Shown here: piece by piece, positions 22,601 through 36,601 of the stretch
Numbering within the stretch: position 1 is the stretch's first letter
How the letters are laid out: the number at the start of each line of letters is the position of its first letter
Assembly: GCA_003024175.1 (NCBI GenBank)
Contig: MDYQ01000039.1
Location: 1 to 64,000 of the forward strand
Direction: 5' to 3'
Source: Planoprotostelium fungivorum
Lineage: Eukaryota; Evosea; Variosea; Cavosteliida; Cavosteliaceae
Length of the DNA: 64,000 bases
Program-made: the position numbers and the translations under genes
The notes under the pieces: model-generated
The model's input: only the letters and a program-made list of their open reading frames with translations
The model's database searches: none
Told to the model about the DNA's origin: nothing

Positions 22601-24386
22601 TGGCAGGTTGTAGAACTATCCTCCTTCAGCGGACATTTCTCCGTCGAGGTGATTTTATTTCATTTCGCACGATCATCATTCTCATTTTATTCTCAACATT
22701 TGTAGATGCCACGAGCCAACGAGGCCGTGAGCCACGAACACTATGTCCTGGACAAAGAGACAACGAAGAAGACAGAAGAGACTGGGTTGTGGTTCATCAA
22801 TCAACTTTTGGCGGGAAAGATCGACGAGCGAGGCTTTCTCGATCACACGGGTGCATCATCGTCATCATCTGATCACATCATCATCATCATCATAATATCA
22901 TCATCACAGCATTGACGCCAAAATAGAATTATCTTATCTCTGTACTCTCATTCGACCGGATACAGCGGGAGGGACACAGCCCACAGCCAACCTCTCCGCT
23001 TCTGGAAACCTGTCCTTGATCCCCTCCCTCATTTCAGGTGGGTACGTACGGTACGTACAACATCTCATCACCGCGCAGGGTATTCCATCGTCCACCAAAA
23101 GACCTGGAGCATCGATGTACAAGTCGCAGCCGCTAAGACATTAGCCAAGTACTGTTTCGTCGGTGAGTCTCAATTCGAAACAATAAATCTCCTCATCTCT
23201 TCGTCTCAATTTCTACAGAGGGAGACTACAACGCGCTTCAAACCGTCTACGCCAGCAGCCTGCCCCTGGGTGCCTTCCTTACCTTCGCTGCCCGCCACGG
23301 TGTACAGTGCTACAGGAAAATCGATGATTCTGAAGACCTCTCGACAGATGGAGGTGAAGACAGTCCTTGTCCTCAGATGTAACCTCCACAGGCATCATAG
23401 AAGGTACTGCGGGCACGAACGGCTGTCTCTACCGTGGAAAGTTGAAGATGAGAGACGTGGGGGAGGAGATAGATGTTGCGGTGACGATCAGACATCAGTC
23501 TGATCGACACATGGATCGAATCAAGAAGGAGTACACCTTGTTGTCTGTGTTGAGACATCCGAACATCGTAAAGTGTCATGGAGTGCTCGAGTTGGGGTGG
23601 AGGGTCCTCATCGTGACGGGTGATGATTGCATCATGGACTTCAAGATCACATCATCACAAACACCATCATCATCAGACTGACACGACTCTACAGATTTTG
23701 TGAGTACAGACAATCTCTCCGTGTGGCTTTCCACTGCCACCTTCGCTGCCGACTGGTCCAATCGCTATTACATCGCCCTCCAGATGGCCAGAGCCTTGGA
23801 GATGCTTCACAATAAGAAGATCGTCCATCGTTCTCTCACATGGTGCAGACTCATCACCTCATTCGACACTGAACGTTCGCATCAGTTCGAGTTACGTCAT
23901 CGCGAACAACAGCGTCAAGATGTTTGATATGGACACGGCCACACCGGTCACGGATCTATATGATCTACCTATCCCTTCTCACGAGTATTCGATTCCAGTA
24001 GCCATCGTGCGTCAATTCATGCGGACATCATACGACATGATGTCCATCTTGATCACACAGCTGATGTCTTTCAGGCACCCGAAATATTGGCGAGAAAACC
24101 ATTCACTCAGGCCGCAGATGTCTATTCGTTTGGTAATGACCATCACGAATCATACGATCTCCATTTGACATCACATACAGGTGCAGCCCTCTATCACCTC
24201 GCCAGTCGAAAAGAGGCAAGATTTCCTCTCCATCAGAACAACAACGAGTTCCCAAGAGACTGTCCAAAAGACATCGTATCCCTCATCAAAAATTGTTGCA
24301 AGCCCGAACCCAGTAAGAGACCCACCATCACCGATGTTCTAAACAGCCTGGGGCGACAGTGCGCCAATTATCACCTCTATGTATAA
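19628..24386 (+). CDS. Large helical protein with C-terminal pseudokinase domain
   Basis: Many short exons appear to form one gene. It starts MGDRG, runs through a helical region I do not recognise (KELQSQISNLMSKYECKSGG, IRKHMIEFITK, MRRLISSDYYATIGGT and others) and ends in a protein-kinase fold. In the kinase part, the glycine loop is GTAGTNGCLYRGKL. The VAIK lysine is replaced by Thr (VAVTIRH). HPNIVKCHGV follows. The HRD loop reads HRSLTCSS, with the catalytic Asp and the lysine lost and Asn changed to Ser. DFG reads FDMD. APE, DVYSFG and KRPTITDVLNSL are intact. The domain is therefore very likely catalytically dead and acts as a scaffold or allosteric partner. Whether the upstream exons truly belong to the same transcript is not proven. 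The stop could also lie about 80 bases later through one more intron. Confidence 0.5.
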
Positions 24387-24713
24387 ACTTGTTCATCACG
24401 TCGCGTGACGTGTTCGATGTCAACAGATAAGGACACAGCGTAAGGAGCTCGTGACATCTTTCAGATGAATCCTCGGGCGCGCAGACCTCGGCACCTCTTT
24501 CCAAGTGTTAGACTCTCCTGTTGACGGTCTCGCGGGTGACCGAGCTTCTATAACTAATGAAGAAGATGTGTTGTGATAGACGTGGAGGATTGGAATAGAA
24601 TCTTCGCTCGTGTGACCCAGGCGGCGGAATTACAAACGGATCTCCTCAAAAGCGAATCCGTTTCCGTGTCATTCTCAACAGACCACGACTCGATCAAACA
24701 GTCGACAGCCACC

Positions 24714-27139
24714 ATGTTCTGTTCGTCCACGAGTAGTGAAGAGATGCTGGACTACCTCCACAAATCACCTCCTGTATCATTCACACGGTCTGTATTCCGA
24801 AGAGGAATGAACATGGGGAAGGAGGTATCACAAGAAGACGTAGAGATGGAGCTATTAAAGCCGGCGACCGTCAGGAAGAGAGTCCAGAACATTATGGAAT
24901 TAGAGGAACAGGAGTTCGTACAAGATATGCCAATCAAAGACATCGTCAGGAAAAAAAAACGAAAGCAGAGGATTCACGCCGCCATCTTCATCGCCCTCTT
25001 TGTGCTGTCCAGTGTTTTCTATAGGATATCTCTCATCGGAGGAGACAGTCTGCAGTGGCTGCTGGATCACATGGCCATGCTCGCTATCACGGGTCTTCTG
25101 GCCCCTCTAATGGCCGTCATTGCATGGTCGCTCGCTTCTCTCGGTTCAGTCCAGAGAATATGGAAACTCGTCGCCCTTCCTGTCTGGTTGGTACCTCTCG
25201 TTATCATGTGTCTCGTCTACCGTGGTACTACCTTTGACAAGTGAGTATCCATATCATTTCGAATCGTCATCTCTGACAAACGTAGTCACGGAGTCTTCAA
25301 CAGTTTGGCTTACATCGCACTGTTCATTCCATTCTTTCTGATCTCGAGATTGTTCATCTTCGTTTACAATCGAAGAAACAAGAAGAAAGACGTGGGATTC
25401 CTCGTCCTCTTCATGTTACTCGTACCCACCATCACCGCCGCCATACGATTAGCCTCCATTCAGTGGGTCATCCATCCACATATACATGGCGTATGATATC
25501 CACGCCCATCGATTGACACGTTCAAAAGATCAGATTGGGTCCACGGAATGAACGACGAGAGACTCGAAAACATCGACGGGACCACATGGTGTCACATCTA
25601 TCCCCCCACTCTCAACTGGGTCGGCCTCTTCCCTTACCGTTGGTTCTCCTTCTTCACCGGCCCCACCACCTGCTCATCCATCACATCATTCGCCACATTA
25701 GAGTCTGGACTCTTAACGGTGGACTGCAAGTCGGGCGCCACTTACGATCTCCTCCCCGACGTAGAGAATTGGGGCTTCGATCTCAAAGGTCACAGTGACT
25801 TCCACATCAACATGTTTCAGAAGAACGTCTTAAAACACATCATCACCCAAAAGTACGACCGCCCCATCATCATAGACAACGCATCTGTCCTCGTTCACTG
25901 CGACGGCCGGGAGCAACTGCTCACCCAAGTCTTACGGAAGAACACGACTGTCTCTCGTGCATCATCGAAGAAGGACAACAAGGACAAAGTCAACGTTCTC
26001 TTTCTCATCTTCGATGCCGTGAGCCGTGCCCACTTTCTACGTAGGATGCCACAGACGGTCAGATTTCTAGAAAACATGACGAGGGAGCAAAATTCACCGG
26101 CCGAGCTGTTTCAATTCTTCCGTTATCACTCGCTGGAGAGCTACACGATACCGAACGAGCAGGCCATGTTCTTGGGTAACAACGAGTTCATCGACAAGAA
26201 GGAGAACGTGCAGAATTACGAGACCATCTGGGAGGAAGCAGAGGAGAGAGGCTACGTCACGGCGAAGGCGGAGACGCACTGTGTGGATTGGAGCTCGTGG
26301 ACGCAGTACAATCGAACGTCTCATTTGGATCATCAGTTCGTGTCGCCGATCTGTCTGGACGAGGTGCAGCCGGTTGTAGATCCGTGGGGACCCATCCGAG
26401 GACCTTTTTCGTTGAGAAGAAGGTGAGATTTCATCTCTCTCGTCGTCGTGACATCATCGTCTTCGTGATGACGATCGTGTGATCTCATCGTGATGTTCGT
26501 CATCGTCATCTCGACGATATTGTGAGACGATCCATCCTTACACCTTCTCAGATGCCTCGGCGGCACCTACCTCCACAACCACCTCTTTGATTTCTTCCAC
26601 AAGGTCGACCGTGCCTACCCCGACCTCCCCAAATTCGGCACGGCCACCTTCTTAGAAGGTCACGAGACGACTGCCGATGTCATTCGAACCGTTGATGATG
26701 ACCTCAAGGCTTTCCTAGAAAAGATCGATTTGAACCGAACCGTCGTGTTTCTCACGGCCGATCACGGCAGCCACATGAACGTCTTCTTTGTCGCAAAGAC
26801 ATACGCCGGACTGTTAGAGAACTCTCTACCTCTAGGACACGTCATCGTGCCGAGATGGATGCTGAAAGCGAAACCGGAGGTGAAGATGATGCAACATGTG
26901 ACACGATGATGATGATTGTGTAGATGAGAGAAGCATTGAAGAACAACGAGCAAGCGCTCTTCAGTGGTTTAGATCTGCACCGATCGCTGCAGCATCTGAT
27001 GGTGTGGCCGGAGAAGCCACCTGCTTCACCTCTGTCTTCCACCCGCAGCATCTTTGAAACGATTCCCCTCAATCGAACCTGCTCTGATGCAAAGATCCCA
27101 GATTACTTTTGTTTCTGCAACAAGAGATCGAGATCGTGA
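24714..27139 (+). CDS. DUF229 family sulfatase-like protein with polytopic N-terminus
   Basis: The C-terminal half is DUF229 (PF02995), an alkaline-phosphatase/sulfatase-fold family of unknown substrate. It shows VNVLFLIFDAVSRAHFLRRM, the region FFRYHSLESYTIPNEQAMFLGN, ETHCVDWSS, and the metal-site motif FLTADHGSHM, ending ...PDYFCFCNKRSRS. The N-terminal half is unusual: about six hydrophobic segments (for example IHAAIFIALFVLSSVFY, MLAITGLLAPLMAVIAW, LVALPVWLVPLVIMCLVY, AYIALFIPFFLISRLFIFVY, FLVLFMLLVPTITAAI) precede the catalytic domain. Most DUF229 proteins have a single anchor. The start is uncertain; the ATG at 24714 has a strong context (GCCACCATG), but coding-like sequence extends back to about 24573. 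The gene is convergent with the ligase, with about 40 bases between stops. Confidence 0.8.
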
Positions 27140-27180
27140 TGCGATGGTGCGTCTGTAAATAAAAGGAGAAAATGTATCTT

Positions 27181-30589
<3,409 letters not shown>

Positions 30590-30762
30590 GCGTGATGTGA
30601 TTCTGCCTCCATTTTCCTAAATTTCAAAATCCGAAAAAAATCAAGAAAATTTCTTTCAAAGCCAAAGAAAATCAAATCTTTTTGTCCTTTCGAAAGATTT
30701 TCTCTCACAAAAGAATAAAATCGAATAAAATCCTACGAATTCACAAAAAGAGTGAAAAGAAT

Positions 30763-32532
30763 TCAATCGAACGTGAATTTATTCTTGTGCTCTCGCAGGT
30801 GTGCGACAGCCTTCTCTGAATCAGCCTCTGCTATCTGTCATCACTCATCAGTCCACATGTTCATCACGTTCAGATGAAGGAGGAGACACATCATGAAGGT
30901 GGTGGATATCAGATCATTCAATGAAGAGGAACATCATGATGAGATCGAACGCTGATGAGATCGATGATGATGGACATCACTTGAGACGATGGAAGATGAT
31001 GATGATCTCACCAAGACATAATCAGTCTCAAATGTAGAGATGTAAAAGATAGACACCCCCGCGTGTGAGAGTGTATCCGCGATGGAGCTGACGATACCAG
31101 TCTCGGCTACGATAAGTTCAGTGTCCCAATTCATTTTCCCGCGCGCGGGAACTCACTGAAACCCAGCGGTCCGTCGTTGACTTTGAGGTACTGCCACATC
31201 TCTGCAGAATGCTTCACGATGTCATCTGGTATACATTCTAAACTCTCTTTGTCTAAGACAATGGAGATCTCGTCTTCTGTTTCCGTGTACGATAAGAATC
31301 TCTTGTGGCTGGTTGTAATGAGTCGAATGGTTTCGAATGATGGATAATGATCTCACGATGGAGGGAAGAGGAGGAGTTTTAGAATGTGTGCTCCCACTTG
31401 CTGAACGAGATGTTTCTGTATACCGATGAGATGCAAGCTGGTGATGGAGGGTAGTGTCAATCGGTGCACTCTCTCTCTCTCGTTCTTCTGCTCTCTCTCA
31501 GTCTCTCCTTATTACGTCTCGTATTTTATTTCATTTTATTCGTAATCGATATGATTTATAGAATGAATGGTATGGCTATAGAATGAATGTATGTGTGACA
31601 TCGTTACGATATCTCATGTGATATCTCACCGAAGGTGGAGTGAGCTTCGTCTCAGGTCTGGGAAAATTCTCTTTCAGATCATCTAAACCATCAGCCAGCA
31701 CGTTGAACTCCTTCTGGATGATGTCTAATGCATCGTAGATACGGTCCTCGGGCATCTAAAGAGTTGTGAGCCTATGTTCATCATCGATGATGCACATGGG
31801 ATGATGCATCGTGAGATGAGACGGTGGAGAGGATGTGAAAGAGTTCACCAGCACGTAGTCCGATTCATAAGTGCTCAGGTTAAAGATGGAGATGCCAGCG
31901 GCGGCGAGAGGTTTAGATAGAGCGGTGAGTACCTTTGTGGATGCTGCGATCGAGTGAGTCACGCTCTCGTCTTCTACATGTCTGTCGATCGATGGGAACT
32001 CACACATTCCGGCCGAATCATCGTAGATCTGGACGGCTCTCCATCGTGTATCGACGGCTTCTAAACCAGTCATCTGAGCGATGATGTTCTGTGTATCGTT
32101 TCCAGATATGACGGCCGACTTTCGATTGGATGATTTGTCCTCCTGTTTCTCCTCTTCCGCGCAGAAGGGAGTGACGAATGTCTTGCAGGTTGGGAATAAG
32201 GACAGAGTGTCTTCGTCGAGGATGATTGAAACCTTCCACGTTAAGACATTGCACAAATGAACGATCCATCGCTCACTTCCGTCTCTGTCTCTGTCATGGA
32301 AAAAAATCTAGATTCACCCCTGTTTACGTTAGAGTCGTCTGAATGTAAGATAGTGCAACGATCGCAATCTCTCTTTGTCTGACAGTGTTCGAGATGTGAT
32401 CGTGATCTCACTTTGGAGGATACAGAAAGATCTTGAGTAGCGTGTGCGCCAGCAGCGGCATCGAGCTCTTGTGGGGAACATGTATGATGGACAACCGAAA
32501 AGGTAAGACCGCGAGGACAAGTTCCTGCTGCA
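30763..32532 (-). CDS. CASTOR: CASTOR-like cytosolic arginine sensor (four ACT domains)
   Basis: CASTOR proteins bind arginine and release GATOR2, so that mTORC1 is switched on. Two homologous halves can be followed. The first half has LLAHTLLKIFLYPP, SRFFSMTETETE-VSIILDEDTL, WRAVQIYDD and KPLAAAGISIFNLSTYESDYVLV. The second half has LIGIQKHLVQQVGAHILKLL, RFLSYTETEDEISIVLDKESL, WQYLKVNDGPLGFS and ETGIVSSIADTLSHAGVSIF with YISTFETDYVLV. The repeated (F)S-T-E-[TE] plus V-D-E and LSTY-x-x-D-[YF]-x-LV patterns are diagnostic of CASTOR1/2 (GATSL). The gene ends ...HKNKFTFD. It lies head-to-tail with the DNA ligase, with 174 bases between. The start ATG at 32532 begins MQQELVLAVLPFRLSI, equivalent to the first strand of CASTOR1. 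An N-terminal exon upstream is not excluded. Confidence 0.88.
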
Positions 32533-32688
32533 TTATACCTCCTATCACTGTCTTCGGTATGTTTCTCACTCCAGAACTTGCTGTCGCTTTGTTTCTTGGC
32601 TGTCAGGCTCGTTGTAAAGACCTAACACAGCGTCTAATGCGATCTCATCTGAGAACACCACCTCATATATCACGAGAACGTCTATAGT

Positions 32689-33654
32689 ATGAGTACGACG
32701 AATCCAGAAAAGGTGATGGACACGAGATGGATGGGATTCTGAAATAATCAGTTTTTGAATAGCTCACAAGCAATCAAATCGGGATTCTTACAGAAACGAG
32801 GAGAGATCAATAAGGCGTGGAAATTGAGATGGTGACTCGATGATTGTCATTCATACAATTGACCATGTCAGGTTTCAGCTTCAAGATGACAAACTGTTCT
32901 ACTACAGAGATTATAGCCCACAAGCCAAACCCATCGCTCACATTCCTCTCGATCAATCGATAGCGAGGGTGAACGATTCAGACATCCCCATCCTGATCCT
33001 CTAAACACACAGACAGGTGTGCAGTGAGAAGACAGGGAAGGACAATTGTTTCGAGATTGTCACTCGACAGAGAGTCTATCAACTCGCCGCGAAGACGGCG
33101 ACGGACATGCAGGTGGATCTCTTCGTCCTCCATCGTTGAACCAACCTCTTTAGGAATGGATGAAACTTCTATCGGCTCACACCGTGTTACACACAGAGAA
33201 CGATCTGATGAACCTTGCAGAGGAACTCATTGCAAAGGCGACCCTCGATCAACACATGTCACAGAATGCAAACGATGGTAAACTGTTAGAACTGTGAGTC
33301 ATCTCATCCTCTCATCTGCATCACGTGATGTTCATTTGCATCATCTGATGTTGAATCAGGTACGAAAAGAGGAGACAGCAATTAGAGCTACAACAAGAAC
33401 TGGCTCATTTTGAGACGAGGAGGAGAAATGCAGAGAGATTGGAGGTCAACGGTCCCACCACCAGAAGCAACAATCAACTCCCTCTCAAGTTGGACTCTGA
33501 CGATGAAGATGAAGGTGATGAGATCTCCTCTTCTGTTCGTGTCTAACGTGAGAAAGAGAGGGCAACTCAGGCAGCTCTGAGGAGTGAGAGAGAACAACAG
33601 ACCGAGGAGGACAGAACGCATGAGTCAGATGGAAGTGGTTCGGATGTAGAATAA
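32689..33654 (+). CDS. PH-domain protein with coiled-coil/acidic tail
   Basis: MSTTNPEK is joined by a 39-base intron to FLNSSQAIKSGFLQKRGEI and NKAWKLRWFQLQDDKLFYYRD. After two further introns come CFEIVTRQRVYQLAAKT and EWMKLLSAHT. This is a complete pleckstrin-homology domain with the start motif GFLQKRG, a WKLRWF core and the C-terminal helix Trp (EWMKLL). A second half with a predicted helix (YEKRRQQLELQQELAHFETRR) and an acidic Glu/Asp/Ser tail ending GSGSDVE follows. It probably binds phosphoinositides or a protein at a membrane. It cannot be assigned to a named PH family. Short introns may hide one alternative junction in the tail near 33.5 kb. Confidence 0.75.
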
Positions 33655-33763
33655 AAGAGAAAAGATGTGCATTCTTTCGAAGGAGTGGTATTCGAGATGA
33701 CTCTTCACGATGTGATGTTCTTTATGTCCATCGTGATTGCAAAACGATCTGTACCTCTTCTCT

Positions 33764-34451
33764 TCACTTCTTCGCAGCGTCTTGAGAGATTTTTAAAAAC
33801 AGTGCTCTTGCCTCTACGAATATCGTTCCATCATCTGGATTGCTGATCTCTCCCTTCACAAAGATCTACGATGCATTAGACGTCAAATTGCCTACGATGG
33901 AAGAGAATCCACCTTTCTTCCCTCCATGCGGTCGATGGTGGCTTCCACTTGAACCAATGAACCTAATGGCACTTGGTGATGATGATCGATGTTGAGATTG
34001 ACTGTCGCTGCGGCCTCAACTTCTGGCCAGACTACATTCCCAAACAGGTCATCCATGATTGCAGAGACACAACCGCCCTGGATTAGAATGAGTCATATCG
34101 TGGGAGATGCCGGCATACATCGACGTATCCCGGTAGAGGGCCTTCCACTTCATCTGAGAAGTGAACCCATCCTCTGACGATCTTGAGTTCTTTGAAGTGT
34201 CGAAACCGAAACGAGAAGCGTTTATCATCGATGTATCCTTCGCCGATGACTGCAGAACGTGATCAGAGCCCATCTTGCATCATATGTGTGATATGAAAGA
34301 CATGATTCATCTCACAGGAGAGACTCTTTCTGTCGTGAATGGATCCTCCGAATCGATCGACATCGATCACGCCGGGACTATCTTTGGTGAGATCCCTAGC
34401 CCATTGAGGGAAGCTCTCTCCCTCGTGTGTGGCTACCATCAAATCAATCAC
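33764..34451 (-). CDS. Hotdog-fold acyl-CoA thioesterase (THEM4/PaaI-like)
   Basis: Four exons read leftward. An N-terminal part (MIDLMVATHEGESFPQWARDL) leads to FRFRHFKELKIVRGWVHFSDEVEGPLPGYVD and GGCVSAIMDDLFGNVVWPEV. Then come AATVNLNIDHHHQVPLGSLVQVEATI and, after a small intron, IFVKGEISNPDDGTIFVEARALFLK. The GG-C-x-x-A-x-x-D-D motif after P-G-Y-V-x is the catalytic helix of the hotdog thioesterases THEM4/THEM5; most members have HGG where this protein reads DGG. The catalytic-helix acidic residues are present. It should hydrolyse acyl-CoA, possibly in mitochondria, but I see no clear presequence. It is convergent with the PH-domain gene, 110 bases apart. Confidence 0.82.
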
Positions 34452-34498
34452 AAAGGAATAAATTTCACCGCATTACATCACATCACATCACCCCCAAC

Positions 34499-35696
34499 AT
34501 GAGCTCCGTCGGCCCATCTCTTCCACCTGGTTTCGTGAGACAGACGACACCAATAGAAGAGGAGAAACCACAAGATGCACCCTCCAACGTAGGACCTGCT
34601 GATCCCAATGCTGCCCCCACCCCTAAGAGGTCTTACGGCGTATTTGCGAAACCACCGAGCGAAGAAGAGACGAGGGCCACATCTCTTAACACGAGAACCG
34701 ATGAGGTCATTGGACCACGAATGGCCACGCCAGAGACAGCAGAAGAAGCGGAGAGAAAACAACAATTGTTAGACGAGAAGGCGAGAAATGTTGAGCTGGA
34801 AGAATGGAAGAGGTGATAATGCATTTTCGAATCGATCGTTTGAGACGTTCGCTCAGAGTGAGAGAAGGAGAGACGGCGAAGAAAGTAAATCGAGAAGAAT
34901 GGATGTTACACCTGCCAGAAGGAAGAAACATTGCCAGTGAGATCAAATCGTTGTCATTCTAGATCGTCTAATCTCGTGAAGCCATGGGAGGTGCGAGACA
35001 ATTCAGTAAGTCGGGAACAGCCGGACAGCAACTGGATAAATCATGGACGACAGTTGGAGGCAAAGAGGATGCCTCAGAGATCACCGTATGGACACACGAT
35101 GTTTTCCTTCATCTGACACGAAACAGAAGAGAACCAGGCAGCAGATAGAAGAGGAGAGAATCAGAGCCGAGAGCTTGGCCGTCGAGGAAAAGTTGGCACA
35201 GAACGATGTGATGATGATGATGTAGACATCGTCAATGACTCATGCGACTGCAGAGAGTCAGAGGACCATCTCTCGTAGAGATTCACTCCCAAAAGAAACA
35301 GAAGAGAGGTGACAGCAGTAGCTCAGACTCCGAACATGAGAAAAAGAAGAAGAAAGAGAAGGTGTGTGCACACGTGTCGCTGTTGCCTCACTCTACATAG
35401 AAATCAAAAAAGAGTAAGAAGGACAAGAAGTCTAAGAAATTAAAGAAGGTGAACGAAAATCATTTATTCTGTTTATTCATCCTTCCAGGAGAGAGAACCA
35501 CCCAAGCCAGAACTCGTTGGTTATTCGAAACCGTTCGATCGAGAGACGCACATTGTCCACAGACAGATGGATGCCGGACGAGTCCAGTGAGTAGAGGAGA
35601 AAGAGAGTCATCATCTGATGTGAGATCAGGGGCATGATCCGAGATGCAAAGAGTCTACATTCAAATTTTGTCTCTGGAACGAATAAATACCAATGA
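34499..35696 (+). CDS. GPALPP1: GPALPP motifs-containing protein 1 homologue
   Basis: The protein begins MSSVGPSLPPGFVRQ and repeats the GPxLPPGF-like idea and IGPRMATPE, followed by a REEWMLHLPEG segment. The EWML-x-LP motif is the hallmark of this nuclear family (DUF3752). Later exons give KKRTRQQIEEERI, a very Lys-rich run (SEHEKKKKKEKKSKKS...) and the conserved C-terminus PFDRETHIVHRQMDAGRVQ...MIRDAKSLHSNFVSGTNKYQ, which matches the family's PFDR-x-x-D and the last helix before the end. Function is unknown; association with nuclear or spliceosomal complexes has been suggested for relatives. Seven or so exons. Confidence 0.82.
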
Positions 35697-36601
35697 GAGT
35701 GTTCATCATCAAAGAATGAATGCACGATTCGAAATCATGTGCATCACCGGACGTCCAAGACGCATTGATGGTGGTGAATGGGTGGTATTGCGATTGTCTT
35801 ACATCGCATTCATTGTTTTCGTCGTAGTCAGCGTGCATTCTGGCATAATCATCATCATCTTAGAGGTCTTTCCGGATGATGTGGTCAGCCGATCGAGTGA
35901 TATGGAGAGTTCACTTTGCAATTATTTAGAAACTGGAAAGGAAGAACAACATGGATCCATCGCGCATCGAAAGTCAGCGCATCATCACTGACTACAGTAC
36001 ATTTCCGACGAAATCAATAAACAGTTTTAATCGTCCGATATTTATTACAGCAGCCCGAAAATCACATAACGAGATCGAAGAAAGACTGTGGAGCTGTTGT
36101 CACTCGCTGTTCTGTGCAGGCGCCAGTGCTTCTGCGCGACGTCTCTACAGAGCCAGGCGTCGGACGTCTGCTCTGACCGGAGTGTCTGTCTTCTTCTCTT
36201 TGGAGAGGAGCAGCGCGATGAAGGTATGCGAGAGTGAGTCAAGGATGAAGGACATGGCCAGACGTCCCAGGTATAGCCTCTGGCGTTCTCTTTCTCTCTC
36301 TCCTCTTCTGGTCTTCTCTTTCGGGCTGCTGTAATAAACATCGTTGTGAAACGCTCTTTCGTTCTTCTCTTCGCGTTTTAACGACAACTTTGAGCTGTCG
36401 ATTCCCTCCAATTACTTTCATCTCTCTGTAAATGCTGCAGCCAAATAGACAAGAGATTGTCGTAGCTCTCTTCAGCCGCTGAGACGATGAACTTGTGCTT
36501 GCAGATCGAACATCATCTCCAATCATCACATCACTCGATCTCATTCTCCAGAACAAGAACGATGAAGAGAAAAGGGAGACACATCATCATCACGCTCTCT
36601 T
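35697..36601. other. Intergenic region with an inverted repeat
   Basis: About 900 bases lie between the GPALPP1 stop and the RB stop. Besides the inverted repeat at 36036-36343 I see only weak, low-quality ORFs on both strands (Arg/Ser-rich) and several AATAAA signals, and I assign no gene. Confidence 0.4.
36036..36343. repeat. 25-bp terminal inverted repeat pair (MITE-like)
   Basis: The bases 36036-36060 (CGAT-A-TTTATTACAGCAG...CCGAAA) recur as the reverse complement at 36319-36343 with one mismatch. They bound a segment of 308 bases without a convincing ORF. No target-site duplication is obvious. Each arm also contains a polyadenylation hexamer (AATAAA) facing outward. A miniature DNA transposon is one reading; two copied 3' ends in opposite orientation is another. 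Confidence 0.55.

Noticed and set aside
31132-31150. Palindrome TTCCCGCGCGCGGGAA as an E2F promoter
   Set aside because: It lies inside a CASTOR intron far from any predicted start, so I do not call it regulatory.
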